In this document: positions 34,590 to 42,435 of the stretch, piece by piece | How the letters are laid out: every line of letters begins with the position of its first letter | Numbering within the stretch: the stretch's first letter is position 1 | NCBI GenBank assembly: GCA_016928305.1 | Contig: JAFGKY010000094.1 | Span: 1-42,435, forward strand | From: Bacteroidales bacterium | Lineage (GTDB): Bacteria; Bacteroidota; Bacteroidia; Bacteroidales; UBA10428 | Reading direction: 5' to 3' | Length of the DNA stretch: 42,435 nt | Position numbers and translations under genes: made by a program | Notes under the pieces: generated by a model | Told to the model about the DNA's origin: nothing | Seen by the model: only the letters and a program-made list of their open reading frames with translations | The model's database searches: none

Positions 34590-37451
34590 TTATACTATTT
34601 CCCATTCAATAGTGAATAATTTTACTTCTTTAACTTTTTGTTTCATGCGCAATTCAATTTCTTTTATCATTGATTCCCTTTGTTCCTGAATTGCGTCTTC
34701 GATTTCAAATATCTTTTGTCTTTGTGACCGCTGTTTTTTATTAAATTCCTGAAGTTGTTTCTGTATATTAAGTTGTTCTTCAGGATTGGTCACAATTTTA
34801 GATTCTCTGTTAAGTTCCTTTATACGTTGTTTTGTTTCTTTAATTTCATTTTCTGCTGCAAGTATTTGGTCGTCTGCCCATTTAGTCAACTTATCTGCTT
34901 CTTTTAAGAAATATTGATTATTCTTTTCCTTTATCTGGTCAAATAATAGGTTTCGTTCATGTTCTTCGATAGCGGTTAAGAAATTCGGTTGCTTAAATGC
35001 ACATTCCTGAACCGTATTAGCATCCAATGAAAATATTCTTCTGCATTGGTCTTGTGTCAATACCTGACCATCTGTAGTTTTTCCTGAAAAGAAGATGTGT
35101 TCAGTTATTTCAAATGATTCAACCGTAACGCATATAACTGATAAAAACCCCTTTTTTTTGACAAGTTCATGTAAGATTGAAATTTTAGGAATGCTGTTAG
35201 TCAAATTGAATTGGATAAATGCATGCTGAAGGGGAGTCTGTTTTATTGTATTAAGAATCTGTTCAACTAACGGATGTCCTATACGAAGTATATGTGCATC
35301 TTCAATATTTTTCCCGATTTTATATTTTCCAAGTGGAATTTTTGAATCGGGGAAAGGATTAGAAGTTAGTTTAAATGAATAAATATCGTCTTGAAATTCT
35401 GCATTGATGTGAAGAAAGTGTTTTGATATTTCCCAAAGATACTTTTCATATTTCTTCAGACTTTCCTGACTTTCATTCATTCGAATCCTTAGTTTTTCGG
35501 AAACTTCTTCATCAAAATGTTCTAATAATTTCTGTCTGGTGGTAGTAATTCTATTATTAATCTGTTCTTCTAATTCTTTCTGTAATTGGTCAAATGAAGA
35601 TTGAATTTCAAATTCAGTTCTGCAATTCTGATATATTTCACCGATTCTTTTTTCAAAATCTACTCCTGACTCAATGGTACCTAAAACTTCGTCACTTGCA
35701 CCAAAAACACCACTAAATAGTTTAAATTTTTCATCCAACAGTTGAAATACTCTAACATCAGCAGCGTTTTTCTTATTTAAAAAATTAACAACAACGACAT
35801 CGAATTTCTGTCCGTAACGATGACATCTTCCTATTCTTTGCTCAATTCTTTGGGGGTTCCATGGCAAATCATAATTAATAACCAGGTTGCAAAATTGCAG
35901 ATTAACACCTTCCGCAGCAGCTTCAGTTGCAATCATTATCATTGCATCGGTTTTAAAATACTCTACCAATGCAGCTCGCATATCCGCTGTTTTTGACCCT
36001 GATATCTTATCTGTTCCATCATAAATTGACAACCAATGCTTATAAATTTGTTTTGATTTATCATCATTATTGGAACCGTTGAACATTACAATCTTATCAC
36101 GATATTCTGTTCCCTGTAATAAATCGTACAGATAATTCTGTGTTCTTCGTGATTCTGTGAAGATTATTGCTTTTTCATTTGCACCAAGTTCTTTTGCTTT
36201 TTCAAATCCTTTTTCTAATGCAGGTATAAGTTTTAATCCTTTTTCATTGTGTTTTATAGAAATAGCTAAATCACGATAATTTTCTAACTCATTTATTTCT
36301 TCTTCGATACCTTTTATATCTTCATCGGAAAGTGTATCAGAATCATCTTCAATTATTTCTGTATCCCATTCATCATTGAATTCATCATACAATTCATAAT
36401 CAGAAGTTATTTCTTCACTAATATCATTTTTAGTTCTTGCATCTTCAGCAATAAGTTTTAATTTCTTGATAAGACTTTCAAGTGTTCCTGCAATGGCATA
36501 AGTTGATGACGCTAATAACTTCCTAAGAATTAGGGTCATTAAGTGTCTTTGACTTGCAGGAAGAGCAAAAAGAAGGTCTTTCTGAAGATAGTTTGTGACA
36601 AATCTGTAAAGGTCATGTTCTGCATCAGAAGGGATGAAGTCAATTGTTATTGCCGTTCTGTTTGTATATGGTACATATTCCCTTACTTGTTTTCGTAAAG
36701 TTCTTTTACATATTGGTGCAAGTCTATCTTTTAAGTCTATGAAATTACCATTGTCGCTTGGTCTGCTAAATTGTGATTTAAAACTTTTTATATCACCGAA
36801 AGTTTGTTCATCAACGAAACTGACAAGACCAAATAATTCAAGCAATGTGTTTTGAAGTGGAGTGGCAGTCATAAGGATTTTGGGTTTATCCCTAAGTGCA
36901 TCACGTAATATTTTACCTATTTTATTGTCGGTGCGGTAAACATTTCTTAGTCGATGTGCTTCATCAATCACGACTAAATTCCAATCAACCCTTCTAACAA
37001 ATAATTCTTTACTTTTTGCAAATTGGTAGGAACAAATTACAATCTTATTCTTTGTGTTAAATGGGTTGCCAACTCCCGTTTTTATTGCTTGATTGAAATT
37101 TTTTGATTCAAGTATTATTGAAGGAATAAAGAACTTTTCCTGAAGTTCCTGACTCCATTGTTTTCTTAAACTTGAAGGAACAAGAATTAATATCTTCCTT
37201 TTTCTTTCTGCCCATTTCTGTGAAATAACCAATCCTGCTTCGATGGTTTTGCCAAGTCCAACCTCGTCAGCTAAAATAGCACCTTTCGACAATGGTGATT
37301 GAAATGCAAACAAAGCAGCATCTATTTGGTGTGGATTTAAGTCAACCTGTGCATCTAACAAAACAGATGTCAGTTTATCAGCATCATCAGAAGCGTGTTG
37401 TCTCGTTAGTTCATACGTAAAGTATTTTGCATGATAATCGGTAATTCTCAT
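34590..37451 (-). CDS. SNF2/HepA-type superfamily II helicase
   Basis: This 953-residue helicase-like ATPase has ADEVGLGKT (Walker A, about 61-69), IDEAHRLRN (DEAH at about 163-166), MTATPLQNT (about 194-202) and QRIGRCHRYGQ (motif VI, about 538-548), the Snf2/RapA arrangement of a dsDNA translocase. Acidic spacer sequence lies between the two lobes (residues 340-390). A coiled coil occupies the C-terminal ~100 residues (KETKQRIKELNRESK). DISARM class 1 also pairs an SNF2-like helicase with an adenine methylase. The gap to the XRE gene is 5 bases. Confidence 0.9.
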   Translation of the reverse strand: MRITDYHAKYFTYELTRQHASDDADKLTSVLLDAQVDLNPHQIDAALFAFQSPLSKGAILADEVGLGKTIEAGLVISQKWAERKRKILILVPSSLRKQWSQELQEKFFIPSIILESKNFNQAIKTGVGNPFNTKNKIVICSYQFAKSKELFVRRVDWNLVVIDEAHRLRNVYRTDNKIGKILRDALRDKPKILMTATPLQNTLLELFGLVSFVDEQTFGDIKSFKSQFSRPSDNGNFIDLKDRLAPICKRTLRKQVREYVPYTNRTAITIDFIPSDAEHDLYRFVTNYLQKDLLFALPASQRHLMTLILRKLLASSTYAIAGTLESLIKKLKLIAEDARTKNDISEEITSDYELYDEFNDEWDTEIIEDDSDTLSDEDIKGIEEEINELENYRDLAISIKHNEKGLKLIPALEKGFEKAKELGANEKAIIFTESRRTQNYLYDLLQGTEYRDKIVMFNGSNNDDKSKQIYKHWLSIYDGTDKISGSKTADMRAALVEYFKTDAMIMIATEAAAEGVNLQFCNLVINYDLPWNPQRIEQRIGRCHRYGQKFDVVVVNFLNKKNAADVRVFQLLDEKFKLFSGVFGASDEVLGTIESGVDFEKRIGEIYQNCRTEFEIQSSFDQLQKELEEQINNRITTTRQKLLEHFDEEVSEKLRIRMNESQESLKKYEKYLWEISKHFLHINAEFQDDIYSFKLTSNPFPDSKIPLGKYKIGKNIEDAHILRIGHPLVEQILNTIKQTPLQHAFIQFNLTNSIPKISILHELVKKKGFLSVICVTVESFEITEHIFFSGKTTDGQVLTQDQCRRIFSLDANTVQECAFKQPNFLTAIEEHERNLLFDQIKEKNNQYFLKEADKLTKWADDQILAAENEIKETKQRIKELNRESKIVTNPEEQLNIQKQLQEFNKKQRSQRQKIFEIEDAIQEQRESMIKEIELRMKQKVKEVKLFTIEWEIV

Positions 37452-37456
37452 AGTGG

Positions 37457-37672
37457 TTATTTCATTTCCATTAATTCATCAAGGGTAATATCAAGTCCTG
37501 CTGCTATTGCCATGATTGTATTAAGGGATGGATTTTTCACTATTGAATTTTCGACCTTTTGAATCGTGCTCAGCGGTATGTTGCTTCTCCTAGCAAGAGT
37601 TTCTTGTGTGAAACCTTTCTTATTTCTCCATAGCTTAATTTGTTCACCAACAATGTTTTCGTTTTCTTTCAT
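37457..37672 (-). CDS. XRE-family transcriptional regulator of the defence operon
   Basis: The 71-residue protein is a single Cro/C1-type helix-turn-helix (GEQIKLWRNKKGFTQETLAR, SNIPLSTIQKVEN). It is the first gene of the operon and lies 5 bases before the helicase start, so it would control its own operon, probably as a repressor. The promoter is in the 268-base gap upstream (37673-37940), where no perfect Bacteroidota promoter stands out; a TTTG at about 37701-37704 (reverse CAAA) is a candidate -33 half. Confidence 0.85.
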   Translation of the reverse strand: MKENENIVGEQIKLWRNKKGFTQETLARRSNIPLSTIQKVENSIVKNPSLNTIMAIAAGLDITLDELMEMK

Positions 37673-37940
37673 ACAGGCATTATTAGAAATACTCCATTTG
37701 TTGCTATCAAAGTTAGGATACTTACATTAGAATAGCAAGACCCTTTTTAAAAGATTACGGATTTAAAAATTTTAAAAGATAATTCTTGACTACTTGGATG
37801 ATCAACAGTATTATAATTTTTGATGACAAGTATCTAATAAGATTCAGGTGCTGTGAAAATTTAAAAAAGATTGATTGCTTTGATAGTATAGGTAATGAGG
37901 TATCTAAACTTATAAGTAGAGAAAAAATTTTGATTGAATT
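37673..37940 (-). other. A+T-rich gap between defence operon and recombinase
   Basis: The 268 bases carry no convincing gene. They should hold the promoter and operator of the defence operon (minus) and the end of the recombinase gene. No strong terminator hairpin was found. Confidence 0.4.
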
Positions 37941-38570
37941 CTAAAAATCCATATTGGTTTTTACCTTCTGGATAGTCTTAGTGCTTTTCCCTGTAAGCTG
38001 AGCGACATTCCTTATACTGATTCCTTTATTAAGTAATCGTACTGCATCACTATGCTTCTGTAAGAATTTTTCTTTTGATTCTATTGAGCCTGATTTTCTC
38101 CCTACACTACCATTGTCAGCCATGTAGCGAATATATCCACTTTGTAATCGAAGTTTTATTGCATTTCTTTCGACAGATGAAAATTCATTAAGCAAGGTTA
38201 ACATGAATTGTGCTAATGCATTTACTTCACCATTTTCATCCAGGGTTTCCAAATTGTATGTCTTGATGTACAACGAAACTCCATGTTCATTCAGTTCATT
38301 AATTATTCGTGCTGCTTGAAATCCAATTCTGCTGATTCGTGAAGCTTCCCATACAAGAACTTTATCAATCTTACCTTCACGGACAAGGTTCATCATTTTT
38401 TCTATACCTGGTCGATCTTCATTTTTTAATCCACCAGAAATCTTTTCACCAATAATTTCAACGATATCATAGTTGCGCTCATCAGCGATTTTTTTCAATT
38501 CTGAAATCTGTCGTTGATAATCACCAGTTTCTTTACTAACTCTTGAGTATATACAAACTCGTTTCTTCAT
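37941..38570 (-). CDS. serine recombinase (resolvase type)
   Basis: This 209-residue small serine recombinase has an N-terminal catalytic domain (about 1-140) with Ser12 in IYSRVSK and the paired arginines in VWEASRISRIG. ADERNYDIVEIIGEKISGG and LNEFSSVERNAIKLRLQSG are typical of this family. The C-terminal helix-turn-helix (residues 165-205, LLNKGISIRNVAQLTGKST) binds DNA. Length is that of resolvase/invertase, not a large integrase. It marks the island as mobile or formerly mobile. An inverted repeat at 38616-38672 just upstream could be its site. Confidence 0.9.
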   Translation of the reverse strand: MKKRVCIYSRVSKETGDYQRQISELKKIADERNYDIVEIIGEKISGGLKNEDRPGIEKMMNLVREGKIDKVLVWEASRISRIGFQAARIINELNEHGVSLYIKTYNLETLDENGEVNALAQFMLTLLNEFSSVERNAIKLRLQSGYIRYMADNGSVGRKSGSIESKEKFLQKHSDAVRLLNKGISIRNVAQLTGKSTKTIQKVKTNMDF

Positions 38571-38615
38571 ATTTCGTTGTAAAAAATTCCTTTGGATTTA
38601 ATTACTGCATAAAGT

Positions 38616-38672
38616 ATGTGGTATTTTAAGTGCTTCAAAGATTAAATTACAACACTAATTTTAATACCACAT
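38616..38672. repeat. inverted repeat upstream of the serine recombinase
   Basis: ATGTGGTATT (38616-38625) and AATACCACAT (38663-38672) are perfect 10-base arms with a 37-base gap. The layout fits a recombinase binding (res) site or the operator of the recombinase gene; a terminator for the ClpS-like operon is possible but the gap is long. Confidence 0.55.
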
Positions 38673-38674
38673 TT

Positions 38675-39070
38675 TTAATCACTTCTCTGCTCAATTTTAG
38701 TGATAATGACCTTGTAGTCTTTTTCTCTGAGCTCGTCTTGAATTTTCTTCAGTACTTTATAATCTCCTTTTTGAAGAATCACAGCTCCATTGATATGAGC
38801 TTCCATCATTAGTGATGCTGATTCATCCCCGTAATATGGGAACAGGTCGCAGATCACCTCGTCCATATAGTGATCATCATTTTTCAGTATCAGATTGAAC
38901 ATATCCCGACTAGGAAGAATACCAATTTCATTCTTCAGATTCAGAAGTTCATCTTCGTGCTTATTGATCATAACACAATCTACTTTTTCCATTGGATAAC
39001 CCAACTCAACTAAAAGAATATCGTAAATGTCTATGTTCTTCATAAGTGATTCAATATTTAAGTTTAACAT
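38675..39070 (-). CDS. ClpS-like Clp protease adaptor (mobile-element copy)
   Basis: The 131-residue protein contains a ClpS core from about residue 57 to 127: MFNLILKNDDHYMDEV, AHINGAVILQKGDY, LKKIQDELREKDYKV. Substrate pocket residues of E. coli ClpS have counterparts: N64-D65-D66, gate Met69 and His92. The N-terminal ~55 residues are extra and unlike the short disordered arm of normal ClpS; translation may start at the ATG at 39043. ClpS hands N-degron substrates to ClpAP; this copy may retarget host Clp protease. It overlaps the upstream gene by 20 bases. The family call rests on residue pattern alone. Confidence 0.72.
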   Translation of the reverse strand: MLNLNIESLMKNIDIYDILLVELGYPMEKVDCVMINKHEDELLNLKNEIGILPSRDMFNLILKNDDHYMDEVICDLFPYYGDESASLMMEAHINGAVILQKGDYKVLKKIQDELREKDYKVIITKIEQRSD

Positions 39071-39941
39071 TCACAGATTTTTCCAATTGAAAATCTGGAA
39101 GGTATAATCCAAGCCCGTTTATCATGAGATGGTCAATGTAAAATTTAAGTTTTTCCATTACCCCACCTACTATATGATTTTGCGGTAATGAATAATAGGT
39201 AAGATTTCCGTTTTGAATATTGCTAACCATGCCTCTGAGTCCTTCACAATAGAACAGTTTATACCATTTTTTTCCTGAATAGTAGAAATACTCCTTGTCA
39301 GCTTGGATATCATAAAGTTCCTGAATGGTGATCCGGTTAGTAATTAGCAATTGAAGTAAGAACGGATTGACTCTAACAAATAGCTGACTATTATTCGTTT
39401 TTAGATTTACCCTCAAAAAATCATACTCAGCATTGTTATGTATCTCAGAATTGATTTTAACAATTTGTATTGATGATTCATCTGTAAATAGATCAATATC
39501 GCCCCTGTCTAATTCAAGATCATCAATTTCGGACAAGACTATTCCATCCCTTACATCAGGAAGCAAGTGCATGATGTCATGCTCGGACCTGTCTAACTTC
39601 ATCCCTTTGGGAAGGAATCCATACAATTTGTTCCCACACTTAATATTGGAAAGTTCAACTGGTATGGATTCAGTATTCACTTCAAGAAACTTCTTTACTG
39701 CTCCTTTATTATCTATCAGGATGTAATGGTTATCATGTTGTAACAAGAACATTTCAGTTAGGGTGATCCGACTTTGCAGGAATAATTGGATGATTTTGCG
39801 ACTGGTTTTGGTTATTATTTTTATCATACCATTTCCTGTGAGTCCTTGTATAAATAGATCATCTTTCTGATCCTTGTAGATCGCAGCAATCGTTCCTTCT
39901 GCATTTAAAAGTTCGTGGATTTTATAAAGAGTGCATGTCAT
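39051..39941 (-). CDS. unknown protein with internal repeat
   Basis: This 296-residue protein is not recognised. It carries two related segments: about 49-77 (KIIQLFLQSRITLTEMF then LQHDNHYILID) and about 194-222 (FLLQLLITNRITIQELY then IQADKEYFYYS), each a helical stretch followed by a strand. It appears to be two copies of one ~100-residue fold. No signal or membrane segment is present. It sits between the TPR-like gene (12-base gap) and the ClpS-like gene (overlap), so it may be the effector or scaffold of the three-gene operon. Confidence 0.7.
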   Translation of the reverse strand: MTCTLYKIHELLNAEGTIAAIYKDQKDDLFIQGLTGNGMIKIITKTSRKIIQLFLQSRITLTEMFLLQHDNHYILIDNKGAVKKFLEVNTESIPVELSNIKCGNKLYGFLPKGMKLDRSEHDIMHLLPDVRDGIVLSEIDDLELDRGDIDLFTDESSIQIVKINSEIHNNAEYDFLRVNLKTNNSQLFVRVNPFLLQLLITNRITIQELYDIQADKEYFYYSGKKWYKLFYCEGLRGMVSNIQNGNLTYYSLPQNHIVGGVMEKLKFYIDHLMINGLGLYLPDFQLEKSVNVKLKY

Positions 39942-39953
39942 ATTGTGTATTGT

Positions 39954-40883
39954 TCATTTTGGTTTATAATCAATAACGTCCTTGTAGTTTTCTCTTAATT
40001 CCTTTTCAGTCACTACTTCTAATAATTCGTTATAATCGTTTTGAAAAGCATCATAATCATTATAACTCATATGGATTCTGATCTTTATTATAAGTGCATC
40101 GTAGTAGATGTTTGATTCTTTCCCTTGGTCCTTGGACAGAACTATATCACAGTAGTTCATGGAATTGCTGTTATCCCCTATCTGATAATATAGGTCAGCT
40201 AATTGGTAAGAAACCATCAATTCGGATTCTTCATCAACATAATCAAGATCATATATTCCATTTGTTCCTGATTCCTGAAGCTTTTCCAAAAACAGCTTAT
40301 TATACTTGATTACTTCTTTATGTTTACCCTGGACCCTTAATAATATTGCGGTAATCCACAGCAATATGATTTTTTGTGGGTAATGAGAAATAGCACCTTT
40401 CAACATGTCCACGATTTCGTCACTTACTTCATTTAACAATATAAGTGAATTCCCGAATCCAGATTCTTGTATAAAATCCGCTAAATTCATCAAGCTGTGA
40501 TCCGCAAGTATCTTATCATAAAATCTGGTCAGGAAGTCTTGTGTACTGTCCTTATTGTTAGATAATGTATTTAGGACATACCTAAATTCGCAGAACCTGA
40601 AGGACTTCTGTTCAGGATACTTTTCAGCAAACCGTTTTAGCAGGTAGTGAAAATGAGCATCGTATTCTATATCCAATTCCGATGACTCAACTAATTCCAA
40701 ATAAAAGATTATCTCAGATTTTTCTTCCTGGTTGATACCTTCATTTAAATCTTGAATTCTACTAACTATGATATCATGGGATGTATCCATGAGATCACTT
40801 ATTGATATTTTACCTTCTTCATCCCCGAGAATGGTCGGGAATACCTTTTGAAAATCTTTCTTTAGCAAGTCTTTGATCTGCAT
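39954..40883 (-). CDS. TPR-like helical protein
   Basis: This 309-residue all-helical, acidic protein has TPR-type spacing in the second half (SELMVSYQLADLYYQIGDNS, MNYCDIVLSKDQG, YYDALIIKIRIHMS; residues about 210-300). The N-terminal half (about 1-150) is helical without a known motif. TPRs bind partner proteins. It is the first gene of the operon that ends with the ClpS-like adaptor, and its promoter is divergent from the XRE regulator at 41002. Confidence 0.7.
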   Translation of the reverse strand: MQIKDLLKKDFQKVFPTILGDEEGKISISDLMDTSHDIIVSRIQDLNEGINQEEKSEIIFYLELVESSELDIEYDAHFHYLLKRFAEKYPEQKSFRFCEFRYVLNTLSNNKDSTQDFLTRFYDKILADHSLMNLADFIQESGFGNSLILLNEVSDEIVDMLKGAISHYPQKIILLWITAILLRVQGKHKEVIKYNKLFLEKLQESGTNGIYDLDYVDEESELMVSYQLADLYYQIGDNSNSMNYCDIVLSKDQGKESNIYYDALIIKIRIHMSYNDYDAFQNDYNELLEVVTEKELRENYKDVIDYKPK

Positions 40884-40918
40884 AAATCATATGTATTAGT
40901 AAATAGACGCTCCAATAT

Positions 40919-40987
40919 ATTGGGTTGGCAAATATATGAGAAAATTGTCAAACAACCCAATTAAATGGGTTATAATTTTTATATTTG
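40919..40987. promoter_or_regulatory. divergent promoters and shared operator
   Basis: Between the ClpS operon (minus) and the XRE gene (plus), two -7 boxes are visible: TATATTTG for minus (CAAATATA at 40929-40936) and TATATTTG for plus (40980-40987). The half sites ATTGGGTTG (40919-40927) and CAACCCAAT (40953-40961) are exact reverse complements. A further AACCCA/TGGGTT dyad is at 40954-40971. The sites overlap the polymerase contacts of both promoters, suggesting autoregulation by the XRE protein. Confidence 0.7.
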
Positions 40988-41001
40988 CAAAAAATATACT
41001 C

Positions 41002-41262
41002 ATGAAAAAAGATATTGATCCTGAACTCAAAGAAGTATTACTGAAGGTTGGCAATCAAGTCAGGGAGCTGCGGAAGAATAACTCTGATAAGGGTTATCTG
41101 AAATTTGCTGAAGATATTCAGAAACAGGGAATTCAGGTTTCAAAAAATACACTATATCGTGTCGAGACCGGATCAGGAGATTACAACCTATTATCACTAA
41201 TCTCTCTTTTGAAGCACTATAATGTTAAGGTTAGTGATTTTTTTAAGGAGTGTGGGTTGTAG
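41002..41262 (+). CDS. XRE-like regulator divergent from the ClpS operon
   Basis: This 86-residue helix-turn-helix protein begins MKKDIDPELKEVLLKVGNQV. The DNA-binding region is about residues 28-70 (YLKFAEDIQKQGIQVSKNTLYRVETG and onwards). The frame is open upstream from about 40936, but the promoter box at 40980-40987 places the transcript start about 8 bases before 41002, so the longer start is unlikely. It is divergent from the TPR/296-residue/ClpS operon and probably represses it and itself via ATTGGGTTG half sites. Confidence 0.8.
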   Translation: MKKDIDPELKEVLLKVGNQVRELRKNNSDKGYLKFAEDIQKQGIQVSKNTLYRVETGSGDYNLLSLISLLKHYNVKVSDFFKECGL

Positions 41263-41436
41263 TACTTTCACACTCAACACACAAAAACAGGTTATTTACT
41301 ACATATTGAAATCCCAACATCTTGCTGAATCAATTACTATATAAGGAAAGTAGAAGATTATTGATAAAAATCTATTCTCTTTTTTTAAATATATTACCCT
41401 AAAACCAGGAACGGTCACACCTTTTAATGGGCTGAA

Positions 41437-42096
41437 TTAGACATTATATTCTGAACTAATGTAATCTGTTGACAAGGTATAGATATTCATTCTGCGTCCT
41501 TTAAAATGGATTCTCATTTTGGTGAAGAATAAACTATTTTTCAAATATTTTGAAATACTGTCAATTGAAAGGTTAAAGTCATACTTACCATTTTCATTAA
41601 GGAATTTCTGATATAATACTTTCCCCAGGTCAGCTTTGGATTTTATTTCTCCTGAAAAAAACTTACGAACATCATCTGCTGTAGTGTAGAAATATGTACC
41701 CCTACTTGTACGATGATATGCTAAAATATGGTTAATTATTATTTCTTTAAAAAGAACTTGTCGATCATTAACCCCCTTCTTATGTTTCCGTAAACCATTT
41801 ACATATTTTATATAGATGTTATTCTGAAGATTAAATTTTGAAGGATCACCTCCTAATTCCCGAATTTCCCAAAATCTTCTTGAATAGACCGCAAAAGAAT
41901 TTTGGTTGTTTTTTAAGAATCTCCATAAATGAGGTTCAAAGGGTAAGTCCAAATCCAAATTTTGTAGCTCTATCTCGTATAATTCAAAGGAAGACCCAGA
42001 TAAGATAGTCGCAATAGAATCAGCATATATCTTGAATAGTTCCATGACTTTTGAGCTGACAGACCTCGGGATAAGTATTCTTTTATCTTCTTCCAC
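41437..42096 (-). CDS. orphan protein of unknown function
   Basis: The 219-residue protein starts at a GTG (42094-42096). It is helical, rich in charged residues and aromatic stretches (FEPHLWRFLKN; SRRFWEIRELGGD; RTSRGTYFYTTADDVRKFF). The second half (LGKVLYQKFL, LSIDSISKYLKNSLFFTK) looks like a winged-helix or DNA/RNA-binding domain, but no family is recognised. Intergenic sequence separates it from the neighbouring XRE gene, which is convergent. Confidence 0.6.
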   Translation of the reverse strand: MEEDKRILIPRSVSSKVMELFKIYADSIATILSGSSFELYEIELQNLDLDLPFEPHLWRFLKNNQNSFAVYSRRFWEIRELGGDPSKFNLQNNIYIKYVNGLRKHKKGVNDRQVLFKEIIINHILAYHRTSRGTYFYTTADDVRKFFSGEIKSKADLGKVLYQKFLNENGKYDFNLSIDSISKYLKNSLFFTKMRIHFKGRRMNIYTLSTDYISSEYNV

Positions 42097-42435
42097 CGGA
42101 AGTTAAACATCTTTTCTACTATATATTATTTTCCCCAACTCGGGTTTAGGACCAATTGTGAATCTTCAGCAAATGGTTTTCACATAGTCTATTAATAAGG
42201 GAGTTTTGATACGAATTCTCGTAGTGTACAAATCCCGACATTGAATTCTGTATCATATAGACAAGCTAATGTCACGCTACTGATCACGAAAAATATTTAT
42301 TTTTTAATTAAACAATGATTTAATATAAATCACAACATTCGTTAAACTTCTATCAGGTTGTTATTCTGTACTTTGTAGCGTCCGATATATTTTAATATAA
42401 ATTATTTTAATTAAAATAAATTTTAAATATTAATA
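42097..42435. other. very A+T-rich end of window, palindromes but no gene
   Basis: No gene was found. GATTTAATATAAATC (42317-42331) and TTATTTTAATTAAAATAA (42402-42419) are perfect or near-perfect dyads in low-complexity A+T. They may be regulatory or curvature sequence and are within the range of chance for this composition. Confidence 0.35.

Noticed and set aside
34590..37451. DISARM class 1 assignment from the SNF2 helicase
   Set aside because: The drmA/drmB (DUF1998) and drmC (PLD) genes that define DISARM are not in the operon, so only a likeness of two genes is claimed.
42317..42419. A+T palindromes as an origin or phage att site
   Set aside because: The surround is low-complexity A+T, where such dyads arise by chance; no iterons, DnaA boxes or recombinase gene lie beside them.

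Overview
The window comes from a Bacteroidota chromosome, most likely an anaerobic member of the Bacteroidales/Marinilabiliales group. This rests on near-perfect Bacteroidota promoter boxes (TTTG, 19-20 bases, TAnnTTTG), mostly weak Shine-Dalgarno sites, OmpA/porin-like envelope genes, a large MG2/TonB-plug-like envelope protein, a tRNA-Met of the Bacteroides type without encoded CCA, and anaerobe-type genes (an acyl-CoA dehydratase activase, dicluster ferredoxins, NifX-like proteins). No species is named with confidence.

Region 1 (1-6710) is an envelope/stress neighbourhood: a cupin, an M1-type lipoprotein peptidase, three small membrane proteins, an OmpA lipoprotein and a beta-barrel protein. 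Three 42-bp elements of the same design sit upstream of the cupin, the small-membrane-protein genes and the OmpA operon, and suggest one regulon. The region also holds debris: two AraC-type regulator tails, a group II intron reverse transcriptase relic and an IS21-type transposase relic with an in-frame stop.

Region 2 (6711-22517) is housekeeping and redox: the MG2/plug-like protein, family 4 uracil-DNA glycosylase, a NifX-like protein with an RG-rich tail, a YggS-like PLP protein, a ferredoxin, a Mut7-C protein, a SAM methyltransferase, a thiamine-binding-like protein, a radical SAM enzyme, a TrmO-like protein and a 1424-residue acyl-CoA dehydratase activase. The ferredoxin-YggS-NifX block at 10199-11845 has a second, decayed copy at 20389-22154. 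There YggS is a 36-codon stub, NifX is cut at 69 residues, and a quinolinate synthase scrap and a RecA-like ATPase are inserted. Both copies are preceded by the same 26-bp block with a perfect palindrome inside a Bacteroidota promoter spacer.

Region 3 (23041-23268) is a truncated tRNA-Met copy, a complete tRNA-Met(CAT) and its terminator. It marks the left edge of an A+T-rich genomic island.

Region 4 (23301-37672) is one compact minus-strand operon of seven genes with gaps of about 4-12 bases. In transcription order: XRE regulator, SNF2/HepA-type helicase, Mod-like adenine/cytosine-N4 DNA methyltransferase, PHP-AAA (TrlF/Ppl-like) ATPase, type III Res-like helicase-nuclease, GmrSD-like DUF262/DUF1524 protein and a HEPN protein. 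It looks like a composite anti-phage restriction system.

Region 5 (37941-42435) has a serine recombinase and a three-gene minus-strand operon (TPR-like protein, a 296-residue protein with an internal repeat, a ClpS-like adaptor), which is divergent from an XRE regulator across a shared operator. An orphan 219-residue gene follows. The ClpS-containing operon is the part I recognise least and is a good candidate for an undescribed system; the seven-gene operon is the strongest defence candidate.
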